Assembly (NCBI GenBank): GCA_050010115.1
Contig: JBEKLQ010000061.1
Location: 1 to 24,566, forward strand
DNA: 24,566 nt
Reading direction: 5' to 3'
From: JAKACA01 sp050010115
GTDB lineage: Bacteria; Actinomycetota; Acidimicrobiia; Acidimicrobiales; Bog-793
Both the position numbers and the translations under genes were made by a program. Below the pieces are notes generated by a model. The model was not told the DNA's origin and ran no database searches. It worked only from the letters and a program-made list of their open reading frames with translations. Positions 7,800-14,443 of the stretch are shown here, piece after piece; positions within the stretch are counted from its first letter, which is position 1; each line of letters starts with the position of its first letter.

Positions 7800-8735
7800 T
7801 CACAGTTCCCGAAGCACGTCCAAGCGCACTGGGATCGCAGAATCGTCACGATGCGTGCCGAACCGGATCAGCCAGCAGGCCGAGGTCCGCGCCAGCACGT
7901 CAGGGGGTACCGACGACGGACGGCAGTCACCGATCGCCGCCAGCTTCTCCAAGGCGGAGATCATTCCCGGGGGGTAACGGGTCGTTGAGGCTCCTGCCAC
8001 GTCGGCTCGGATCTCGCGATCTGGACCCTCCATCCAGCTCGCCCCGCGTGCCCCACCGACGGCGAGCAGCATGTGCCCCACCGAAGAGGCGCCGATGGTC
8101 GCCGAGGCCACGTCGAGTTGCTTGACGTGGGCGAGCTCGTGAGCGAGCACGCCCTCGAGCTCGATGCGATCGAGCAGTTCCAGCAGTCCAGCGGTCACCA
8201 CGATGGCGGCGTCGTGGTGCTTCCGTCCGACGGCAATGGCGTTCGGAGCGCGGTCGTCGAGGACGCGCAGCTCCGGCACCGGCAAGCCCAGCACGGCGCA
8301 CAGACCCTCGGTGAGGTCGCTCAGACGCTCGGCGCCGAGGGAGCTCACGTACCCTGCGGCCGCGGCGGCCGAGGGGGCAGAGCCCCCAAGTTGAGCCAGC
8401 AGCGACGACGCCGATCTCGTCCACGTCAGTGACGCGGTGATCGCCCACACGATCACGAGCACGGCACCGACCACGAGAAGCGGGACGTAAGCGAAACCGA
8501 TCCCCATGACCGCCAACCCGAGTGCGCCCGGAAGCGCCAGCAGCAACAGCACCCTGCGGCGGTTCGCCTCGGCGGCGGCTTTCCACCCGGCGTCGCGCCG
8601 AGCTGCAGCCCGGTCGAGCACGACCCTGGCTGCTTGGTACGCAACCTGCTCGGCCTCCCGGTTCCGGCGGTGGCGCTCTTCGGGGTCATGACCACGCCGG
8701 TCCCGACGAGGCGCGGGTCTCGTCTGGCCGGGCAC
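7800..8735 (-). CDS. M48-family (HtpX-like) membrane zinc metalloprotease
   Basis: Two adjacent membrane helices (about residues 61-106) are followed by a protease domain with the zinc motif HELAH (199-203), in the context LEGVLAHELAHVKQLD. A downstream REIRADVAGAS supplies the likely third ligand, Glu241, matching the M48 pattern. A GTG start at 8735 gives 311 residues. It is chosen because longer versions overlap the end of the mannosyltransferase gene in unconserved sequence, while this start lies ten bases after that gene's stop. The N-terminal 55 residues are charged and probably cytoplasmic. M48 enzymes usually degrade or cut misfolded membrane proteins; the substrate here is unknown. 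In mycobacteria this slot between pimA and pdxS holds other genes. Confidence 0.82.
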   Translation of the reverse strand: MPGQTRPAPRRDRRGHDPEERHRRNREAEQVAYQAARVVLDRAAARRDAGWKAAAEANRRRVLLLLALPGALGLAVMGIGFAYVPLLVVGAVLVIVWAITASLTWTRSASSLLAQLGGSAPSAAAAAGYVSSLGAERLSDLTEGLCAVLGLPVPELRVLDDRAPNAIAVGRKHHDAAIVVTAGLLELLDRIELEGVLAHELAHVKQLDVASATIGASSVGHMLLAVGGARGASWMEGPDREIRADVAGASTTRYPPGMISALEKLAAIGDCRPSSVPPDVLARTSACWLIRFGTHRDDSAIPVRLDVLREL

Positions 8736-8745
8736 GGGTCCGATC

Positions 8746-9897
8746 TTAGGTGAGCTGGCGGGCCGCAACGCTCCTGCGGTAGATCTCCAGGTACCGCTCG
8801 GCAATGGAGTCGAGCGCGTAGCTCGCGACTCGTTCGTTGCCCATCCGTACCAGCCGCTCGCGTTCCGCCCGCACGCCGAGCACCTCGGCGAGAACGGCAG
8901 CGAGCGCCTGGGCATCGCCGACCGGCACCCAATTCGCTGCCTCGCCGGCAGCCAGCCGGTAGCCGGGCAGGTCGGACGCGATCACAGCCGTGCCGGCTGC
9001 CATGGCTTCGAGCAGCACGACCCCGAACGACTCCCCACGTAGGGATGGCGCGACGAAGACGTCGGCGGCCCGGAGCAGCCGGACCTTTTCCTCATCGCCC
9101 ACGGCACCCAACCATTCGGTCGCGTCGAGCGCCGCGAATCGTCGCCGTACGTCGACCGTCTGCGGGCCATCGCCCACGACCTGCACTCGGGCCGTTCGCG
9201 CTGGCTCACCCGCAGCGGCGTTCCGGCGGAGTATCTCAACAGCCTCCAGCAGGACCGCCAATCCCTTCCGCTCCTCGTGCCGCCCGACGAACAGGATCCG
9301 GAGCGGCATTGCCTCGCCTTCCCTGGCGGCCGGGGCCGGCACTTCCGGGTCAAGCGCATACCGCCTGACGTCCACACCGTTCGGGATCACCAGGATCGAC
9401 GGAAGGAACGGGCCGAGCACTTCGCGCGCCGTCGACCGCGCAGCCTCAGAGACGGCGACTGCCGTGTCCATCCGGCGGGCGAAGGGCCGGAGGGCCAAGC
9501 CCTCGACACGGTACAAGCCATCGGATCCGGAACGATGGAAGGTCCCGACGATCGGTCGGGGCCCGGCTACGAGTGCAGCGAGCGATGGCCCAGGAGTCAG
9601 CGGCTCGTGAATGTGAACCAGGTCCGGCCGCACCAGCCGCAGGGCCCGCAGGGTCCTGGTCATGGCTGCTGGCGTGGGAGCGACCGGAGCTCGGGAACCG
9701 TTGGCGCTGATGCTCACGCTCTTGCCGACGCCGATGAGTTCGAACGCCGCCGCCGGACGGTTCCGCTTGTCGGTGACCGGCGTCACGACCGTCACGTGCG
9801 TCCCGGCTCGGACGAGTGCTTCGGCGAGGCCTCTCACCTGGGTCTGCACACCTCCTGGGATCGACCAGTCATAGGGGCAGACCATGGCGACGCGCAC
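8746..9897 (-). CDS. pimA: Phosphatidylinositol alpha-mannosyltransferase (PimA-like, GT4)
   Basis: A GT-B glycosyltransferase of family 4 with 383 residues. PimA transfers the first mannose from GDP-mannose to the inositol of phosphatidylinositol at the inner face of the membrane, starting PIM/lipomannan synthesis. Visible features are the N-terminal MVCPYDWSIPGGVQTQV glycine loop, the VHIHEPLTPG motif with the catalytic-site His, and IPNGVDVRRY. The donor site is FVGRHEERKG (Arg and Lys contacting phosphate) and SLRGESFGVVLLEAMAAGTAV (the EX7E motif). It uses a GTG start. Position next to patA and pgsA homologues supports PimA over other GT4 enzymes. Biochemical specificity is inferred. Confidence 0.88.
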   Translation of the reverse strand: MRVAMVCPYDWSIPGGVQTQVRGLAEALVRAGTHVTVVTPVTDKRNRPAAAFELIGVGKSVSISANGSRAPVAPTPAAMTRTLRALRLVRPDLVHIHEPLTPGPSLAALVAGPRPIVGTFHRSGSDGLYRVEGLALRPFARRMDTAVAVSEAARSTAREVLGPFLPSILVIPNGVDVRRYALDPEVPAPAAREGEAMPLRILFVGRHEERKGLAVLLEAVEILRRNAAAGEPARTARVQVVGDGPQTVDVRRRFAALDATEWLGAVGDEEKVRLLRAADVFVAPSLRGESFGVVLLEAMAAGTAVIASDLPGYRLAAGEAANWVPVGDAQALAAVLAEVLGVRAERERLVRMGNERVASYALDSIAERYLEIYRRSVAARQLT

Positions 9898-9980
9898 GTG
9901 GCGAGGCTACGACCTCACTCGCGAAGTGTCAGCCGACGGTGCACGACAGGCCCGAGCATCGGGGACCCCGTGCCGCGTGA

Positions 9981-10062
9981 GACAACGCTCCCGGTGATCG
10001 TCAGATGTACGTGTACTGATCCGTCGGACGCCACGGGCTCGTTCCCCCCGAGGCCGTCACCG
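9981..10062 (+). repeat. Direct repeat copy 1: 3' end and 3' flank of the beta-helix/TIG gene
   Basis: This stretch (last 20 or so codons of the TIG domain, the stop, and about 20 bases beyond it) recurs in the same orientation at 12185-12264 with roughly five of six bases identical. The longest identical blocks surround GGACGCCACGGGCTCGTTCC. Confidence 0.85.
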
Positions 10063-12037
10063 CCACGATGACCGTGGTGTCGGCGGTGCCCGCTGGCGAG
10101 ACGGCGATGATCTCATGAGACGAGATGACCTTGAATTTCGTCGCGGCCACACCGCCGAAGGTCACCGCCGTGACCCCCGTGAAGTTGACGCCCTTGATCG
10201 TCACACGAGTGCCCCCTTCTGCGCCGCCCGAGGACGGTGCAACAGCGTGCCCGAAGGGGCCCACGATCGGCAGTGTGAGGTTGGGTTCGTCGACCGAGCC
10301 GATGGCACAGCCGGTCCAGACCGGGGCACGAAGTCCTCGCTGGTCGTTGACCATGCATAGCTTCGCGGAGGTCGAGGCGATGGTCACCGTCGTCCGGTTC
10401 GGGATCTGGTCGAGGACCGGGCTCGTCAATGCGGGTTCCATCGTCTCGGTCCGCCCGCCGTTCCCCTGGAGCGGGCCTAGTTGCGGGCTCACCCCGACGA
10501 GATCGTGCTCGGCTGAGCTGAAGCCACAGGTCGTCCCGGCGTCGTTCTCCAGGTTGAAGCCCGCGTCGGTCACCGAGCCGGCGCAGTCTTGGCCGGTCGA
10601 GTCCGCCACGATGCTGCCGGCGATGATGACCGAGGCTGCGGAGCCGCTGTAGATCGTGACATCGCCGCCATTGCCGTCGAACGTCGAGATCATGATTGAC
10701 ACCGGCCCTGTGGGGCCGTATTCGCCATTGTCGCCATTGTCGATCGCTCCGCCGTCGATACCGCCGGAGTCTCCGGTGAACGTCGACGCCATGACAGCGA
10801 GGCTCCCGTAGCCGTAGTTGTCCCCGCTGTCGATGGCTCCGCCGTCAGCGGTGGCGGTGTCGTCCGAGAAGGTAGAGCGCGTAACGGTGAGTGTCCCGGT
10901 ACCGTGGGTATCCCCGCTGTCGATGGCTCCGCCGTCGTAGCCGGTGTCGTCCGAGAAGGTAGAGCGCGTGACGGTGAGTGTCCCGGTGCCCCCTGCGTCG
11001 CCGCTGTCGATGGCTCCCCCGAGGTAGGTGCTGGAGTCCCCGGTGAACGTCGACCGCGTGATCGTGAGCATCCCGGAACCGTTCACGCCTCCGCTGTCGA
11101 TGGCTCCGCCGTCCCTGCTGCCGGTGTCATTCGAGAAGCTGGAGCCCCAGACCGTGAGCGTCCCGGTCCCGGCTGCACCCCCGTTGTCGATGGCGCCGCC
11201 GTAGTCGCTGGTGTCGTTCGAGAAGTTGGAGCCCGTGACCGTGAGCGTCCCAGTGCCTTCGTGGTCACCGCTCGCGATCGCTCCGCCCCGCGAGGCGCTG
11301 GAGTCGTTCGAGAAGCTGGAGCCCATGACCGTGACAGTCCCGGTGCCGTCGTCGTCGCCGCTCCCGATCGCTCCGCCGTCAGAGCCGCTGGAGTCGTACG
11401 AGAAAGTCGACTTCGTCACCCTGAGCGATGCCCCGCTCTCGACGTCGGCACCTCCCCCGAAGGTCGCCGTCGTGCCGGTGATCGTCACCGCGCTCAGGCT
11501 GACGGTGCCGGCGTCGTCGAGCCCGCCCCCGTTACCGGTGCTCGTGTTGTCACCATCTTGGATCGTGAGCGACCTCAGTTTCGCGTACACACCTGAGGTG
11601 ACGGTGAGGACGGCGCCGTCACAGGCGCTCGTGGGGCAAGGGACGGCGCTGGAACCATCCCCGTCGATGGTCGGGTCGGCGACCCCGCCGGCCGGCGCGA
11701 TCGTCACGGGCAGGCTCGAGGTGGACGGCGTCTGAAGCGAGAAGTTGCCGTAGTACGGGCTCACGTCACCCGCCGTCTCGAGCAGGACCTTGCTGCCGGC
11801 CGGCGCCAGCGCCAGCGCCTCGGTGAGCGAGCACTGGCTGTCCACGACGGTGGTCCGAGGACAGCTCGACGGTGAGGCGGCGGCTCCACCGGCATAGGCG
11901 TGGAGCGACGCTGTCGGCGCCGCCGATGCCGGAGCTGGGCCGAGAGTCAAGGTGGCGCCAGCAAGGATGCCAGCGCCAGCGAGCGGCGCGAGCGAGCGCC
12001 AAAAGCTACGAATGAGTGCAGAACTGTGAACGTTCAT
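10001..12037 (-). CDS. Secreted right-handed beta-helix repeat protein with C-terminal TIG domain
   Basis: The preferred ATG start gives 678 residues with a clear signal peptide (about 1-40, hydrophobic LAPLAGAGILAGATLTL, cleavage after PASA). A GTG 24 bases upstream would only lengthen the leader. Next is a polymorphic-repeat/parallel beta-helix region with eight units of about 30 residues (GGAIDSGDxxGTGTLTVTRSTFSDDT). It is followed by a segment like the choice-of-anchor Q family (LGPLQGNGGRTETMEPALTSPVLDQI) and a C-terminal IPT/TIG immunoglobulin-like domain (GTRVTIKGVNFTGVTAVTFGG). There is no LPXTG or terminal membrane helix, so it is probably secreted or held non-covalently. It interrupts patA-pimA, has a promoter-like sequence of its own, and has no obvious link to lipid synthesis. 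Adhesin or carbohydrate-binding roles are possible; function unknown. Confidence 0.85.
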   Translation of the reverse strand: MNVHSSALIRSFWRSLAPLAGAGILAGATLTLGPAPASAAPTASLHAYAGGAAASPSSCPRTTVVDSQCSLTEALALAPAGSKVLLETAGDVSPYYGNFSLQTPSTSSLPVTIAPAGGVADPTIDGDGSSAVPCPTSACDGAVLTVTSGVYAKLRSLTIQDGDNTSTGNGGGLDDAGTVSLSAVTITGTTATFGGGADVESGASLRVTKSTFSYDSSGSDGGAIGSGDDDGTGTVTVMGSSFSNDSSASRGGAIASGDHEGTGTLTVTGSNFSNDTSDYGGAIDNGGAAGTGTLTVWGSSFSNDTGSRDGGAIDSGGVNGSGMLTITRSTFTGDSSTYLGGAIDSGDAGGTGTLTVTRSTFSDDTGYDGGAIDSGDTHGTGTLTVTRSTFSDDTATADGGAIDSGDNYGYGSLAVMASTFTGDSGGIDGGAIDNGDNGEYGPTGPVSIMISTFDGNGGDVTIYSGSAASVIIAGSIVADSTGQDCAGSVTDAGFNLENDAGTTCGFSSAEHDLVGVSPQLGPLQGNGGRTETMEPALTSPVLDQIPNRTTVTIASTSAKLCMVNDQRGLRAPVWTGCAIGSVDEPNLTLPIVGPFGHAVAPSSGGAEGGTRVTIKGVNFTGVTAVTFGGVAATKFKVISSHEIIAVSPAGTADTTVIVAVTASGGTSPWRPTDQYTYI
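10661..11378 (-). repeat. Eight tandem coding repeats of about 84-93 bp in the beta-helix gene
   Basis: Eight in-frame units each begin with a Gly-Gly-Ala-Ile codon block and encode about 30 residues. Two neighbouring units starting near 10857 and 10944 are almost identical at DNA level (period 87 bp), while outer units have diverged. This pattern suggests recent local duplication on top of an older array. Confidence 0.85.
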
Positions 12038-12108
12038 ATCCCGACCCGGTCCCCTCGCCACCGTCTCGTGATGCTTCAGCGGAGTCGTTGGCCTCCGCGA
12101 TCCAGGCG

Positions 12109-12137
12109 AGGGTACGTAGTCCAGAACGCGTCGTCAA
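12109..12137 (-). promoter_or_regulatory. Putative promoter of the beta-helix/TIG gene
   Basis: On the minus strand TTGACG (12132-12137) and TACCCT (12109-12114) are separated by exactly 17 bases, 71 bases before the ATG at 12037. The -35 matches the consensus at five of six positions and the -10 is TANNNT. It lies in the 147-bp gap between the TIG remnant and the gene, which suggests transcription independent of patA. Confidence 0.5.
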
Positions 12138-12184
12138 CCCAATTCGCCTTGCCCCGACGCGGCAGGACAAAACCGCTCCTCCTC

Positions 12185-12264
12185 GACAAAGCTCTCGGCG
12201 ACCTCAAGTGTACGTGTGCTGAGCTTCCGGACGCCACGGGCTCGTTCCCCCGGAGGCCGTCACT
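12185..12264 (+). repeat. Direct repeat copy 2 upstream of the beta-helix gene
   Basis: This is the second copy of the 80-bp sequence found at 9981-10062. The match ends abruptly next to the patA stop codon on one side and fades in the non-coding sequence on the other. The two copies bracket the whole beta-helix/TIG gene. Confidence 0.85.
12204..12264 (-). pseudogene. Remnant of the 3' end of a second TIG-domain gene
   Basis: Read on the minus strand it encodes VTASGGTSPWRPEAQHTYT and a stop, against VTASGGTSPWRPTDQYTYI and a stop at the end of the intact gene. The frame and the stop are kept, but everything upstream is missing: the homology begins directly after the patA stop. No start codon or ribosome site belongs to it. 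It is best read as the leftover of a deleted paralogue. Confidence 0.8.
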
Positions 12265-12267
12265 TCC

Positions 12268-13197
12268 TCACCCGTACTTCTCCTTGTCCCCCGGCCAGTT
12301 GGCCTGGAACATGTGCCACTGCTCAGGCGCCTCGCGAATCAGGTCTTCGAATTCGGCCGCCAGCATCTGCGTGACGATGGCCACGTCGTCGCGGAGCCGG
12401 CCGGTGCGCTCAAAGGCGAGCGGTGGGCGGATCACCCCGTGTCCCCTGCCGCCTCGCTGCTGGTACACGGCGCACGGGAACAACGGGGCGCCAGTCCGCA
12501 GGGCTAACACGGCGGCGCCGGCCGGCAAGGTCGTCTTCTCGCCGAAGAACTCCACCTCGATCCCGTTGCCGACGAGGTCACGGTCAGCGACGAGACCCAC
12601 GAGGCGGCCGGCGCGGAGCGTCGCGATGAGCTTGGCCGGTGTGTCCGGCTCAAAACTGTGGATCGTCAGCCCGAGCGCCTCTCGCTCCGAGCGGAACCAT
12701 TCGAACAGCTTCGGAGGCTCCAGTGGTTCGACGACCGTGGTCATCGGGTTGCCCTTCAGCGTGAGCCACAGGCCACCCAGGTCCCAGCACCCGAGGTGCG
12801 GCAGGGCGAGGATGATGCCTCGATGCTTCGCCATCTCCTCCTCCACCTGTTCGTACCCGTCGATGGAGAAGAGGGAGAAGACATCTTTCGGCCGGAGCGT
12901 CGTGAGCCGAGCCCCGTCGACCCAATAGCGGGCGTACGAGTCGAACGCTTTCACGACGAGGTGCTCGAGCGCTGCATCGGACATGTTGGGCCCGACCACA
13001 CGGCGAAGGTTCGCCCGGAGCTGCGGACGCTTCTTGCGCCACAGCTCCGACATCGTCAGGCCACCAGCGGTTGCCAGACCCTCCGCGAGCGGAGCCGGAA
13101 GGGTCTGGAGGAACGTCGCGAGGGAGCGGTACGTCCAGTACGCGGCGATGTCACGGCCGTGCCGGCGCCGCGCCTCTTCTCGTGGAGGCTGCTCCAC
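12268..13197 (-). CDS. patA: PIM acyltransferase (PatA-like, LpxL/HtrB superfamily)
   Basis: A 309-residue member of the bacterial lipid A acyltransferase superfamily. In actinobacteria PatA moves palmitoyl from acyl-CoA to the mannose of PIM1/PIM2 at the cytoplasmic membrane face. The active-site motif is HLGCWDLGG (His134, Asp139, the HX4D pattern). Supporting segments are DRDLVGNGIEVEFFGEKTTLPAGAAVLALRTGAPLFP and the C-terminal PEQWHMFQANWPGDKEKYG. It starts with GTG 20 bases after the pgsA-like stop. Position directly after a CDP-alcohol phosphotransferase and before pimA is the same as in mycobacteria, which makes PatA much likelier than a lipid A enzyme. The stop codon lies against the TIG remnant. 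Confidence 0.88.
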   Translation of the reverse strand: MEQPPREEARRRHGRDIAAYWTYRSLATFLQTLPAPLAEGLATAGGLTMSELWRKKRPQLRANLRRVVGPNMSDAALEHLVVKAFDSYARYWVDGARLTTLRPKDVFSLFSIDGYEQVEEEMAKHRGIILALPHLGCWDLGGLWLTLKGNPMTTVVEPLEPPKLFEWFRSEREALGLTIHSFEPDTPAKLIATLRAGRLVGLVADRDLVGNGIEVEFFGEKTTLPAGAAVLALRTGAPLFPCAVYQQRGGRGHGVIRPPLAFERTGRLRDDVAIVTQMLAAEFEDLIREAPEQWHMFQANWPGDKEKYG

Positions 13198-13217
13198 CTA
13201 GACGAGGTGGTGAGGGC

Positions 13218-14243
13218 TCAGCGGCCGGAGCCCAACCGGCGCCGGAACGACGACTCGGCTCCCTGGCGGCGGCGCTCCGTGCGGGCGCGCCCCGACCGAG
13301 CCAGGGTCCGGGTTGGCGTCCGACTTCCTTCACGCTCGTTCGCGAACGCCTGCCGCAACCGGATCGAAAGCGGTTGCTCGCGGCGGCGGGAACGAGCCCG
13401 GCTCGCGACCGCCACCCGCCGCCGCCGCCGATCGGGCGCGCCGCTGGCATCGCGCCATGTGCGCCAACGTGACTCCACTCGCGCCGGCCGGCGCCCGCTG
13501 ATTGGCCGGGAACCGCTCGCGGCGAGCGCGGTGTCGTCGGCGTCGGCCACAACTGTGGCCTGCCGCCAGACCTTGAAGAAGCGCTGACAGGCGGTGATCA
13601 CACACAGACCGAGCAGGACCCACAGGATCGGGACCATCACGATGTGAACCAACAGCGCCAGACCGACCACGATCAGGCGCTCAGCTCGCTCCATGAGCCC
13701 ACCCTTGGCCTCATAGCCGAGTAGTTCGCCCTTGGCTCGCTCGTAGGAGATGGTGTTGCTCACGCCAAGGATCGCGAACGGCAGCAAGGCGAGCTTGGGA
13801 TCGTGACCCGGTCCAGCGGCGAAGTACCAGGCCAGACCACCGAACACGAACATGTCAGCGATCCGGTCCGACACCGAGTCGAAGAAAGCACCGCGCTTGG
13901 AGGACGTCCCGGCAGCCTTCGCCACCGCCCCATCGAGGGTGTCCATCAGCCCGCCGAACGTCACAAGCGCCACGGCCAGGTACAGGTGGCCCAGGCCGAT
14001 CATGACGCCGGTCAGTGCCGCGACGAGCATCCCGACCACGGTGACGTGATCGGCCGTGACGCCGTGAGCGACCAGACGTGGGCTGATGCCGTTCAAGATC
14101 CGGACGAAACCGCTGCCGCTGGGTGCTGGGGAGTCGGTAACACCGCTGGTCGCCTCATCAGCCTCGTCGACGACGACCGCAGGCGAAGCTTGAGCCTCCT
14201 CGTCGGGGGGGGCGTTCTTATGGCCCCTGCGCCCGTCGATCAT
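13218..14243 (-). CDS. pgsA: CDP-alcohol phosphatidyltransferase (PI-phosphate synthase type) with Arg-rich tail
   Basis: The enzyme joins a CDP-diacylglycerol to an alcohol, by context inositol 1-phosphate, feeding PimA. The signature D-X2-DG-X2-A-X9-G-X3-D-X3-D is present at Asp101, Asp104, Gly105, Gly118, Asp122 and Asp126; the usual Arg after Ala is Lys109. Membrane helices lie at about 64-97, 129-160 and 188-222. The ATG at 14243 gives 341 residues, against about 220 for mycobacterial PgsA1. About 45 extra acidic residues precede the core, and 115 residues follow it. The last 96 of those are one-third Arg and resemble no domain I know. The upstream ORF part beyond 14243 is not conserved. 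Substrate is inferred from synteny. Confidence 0.87.
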   Translation of the reverse strand: MIDGRRGHKNAPPDEEAQASPAVVVDEADEATSGVTDSPAPSGSGFVRILNGISPRLVAHGVTADHVTVVGMLVAALTGVMIGLGHLYLAVALVTFGGLMDTLDGAVAKAAGTSSKRGAFFDSVSDRIADMFVFGGLAWYFAAGPGHDPKLALLPFAILGVSNTISYERAKGELLGYEAKGGLMERAERLIVVGLALLVHIVMVPILWVLLGLCVITACQRFFKVWRQATVVADADDTALAASGSRPISGRRPARVESRWRTWRDASGAPDRRRRRVAVASRARSRRREQPLSIRLRQAFANEREGSRTPTRTLARSGRARTERRRQGAESSFRRRLGSGR

Positions 14244-14344
14244 CGTAGGTCCCGCGTTGGGCTGGGTACCCCGCTCACCAGCACGCGAAGAACATGACCA
14301 GCCATATACGTAATGGTACCAAATTGCCCGTTCACAGCCTGTAT

Positions 14345-14373
14345 CTGCCACCGCCGGGCGCCCCCGATAGGCT
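14345..14373 (+). promoter_or_regulatory. Possible promoter of the EF-G-like gene
   Basis: CTGCCA (14345-14350) and TAGGCT (14368-14373) are 17 bases apart in the 200-bp divergent gap between the pgsA-like and EF-G-like genes. The -10 is TANNNT and the -35 matches four of six consensus bases. The same gap must also hold the start of the pgsA operon, for which I see no clear hexamers; it has an unusually AT-rich patch around 14303-14327. Confidence 0.35.
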
Positions 14374-14427
14374 CGGGCGCCGAGCGACCCGGCCGTTCCC
14401 GCAGGGGGTTCGGGGACGAGGCGCATC

Positions 14428-14436
14428 GAGGAGGTG
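14428..14436 (+). promoter_or_regulatory. Strong ribosome binding site fixing the EF-G-like start
   Basis: GAGGAGGTG is nearly complementary to the 16S rRNA tail and lies seven bases before the GTG at 14444. It decides for this GTG over the in-frame ATG at 14294, whose 50 extra residues are low-complexity and unlike the family. Confidence 0.75.
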
Positions 14437-14443
14437 TCGTCCG

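Noticed and set aside
6393..7988. 531-residue plus-strand open frame opposite pdxT, pdxS and the M48-like gene
   Set aside because: It spans three well-supported minus-strand genes and has shadow-type composition.
9951..9963. Terminator after the beta-helix/TIG gene
   Set aside because: CCCGA-GCA-TCGGG is only a 5-bp stem with no T-run, too weak to call.
9277..10071. Plus-strand open frame across the pimA start and the following gap
   Set aside because: It is antisense to pimA, has no ribosome site and no recognisable domain.
10661..11378. Regular spaced repeats resembling a CRISPR array
   Set aside because: The repeats are in-frame coding units of a beta-helix protein, with period about 90 bp and gradual divergence. 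There are no unique spacers and no cas genes.
13280..13400. Possible tRNA shadow in the PgsA tail (peptide EGSRTPTR recalls antisense tRNA translations)
   Set aside because: Neither strand shows a T-loop GTTCRA segment in the right context, or acceptor and anticodon stems that fold as a cloverleaf.
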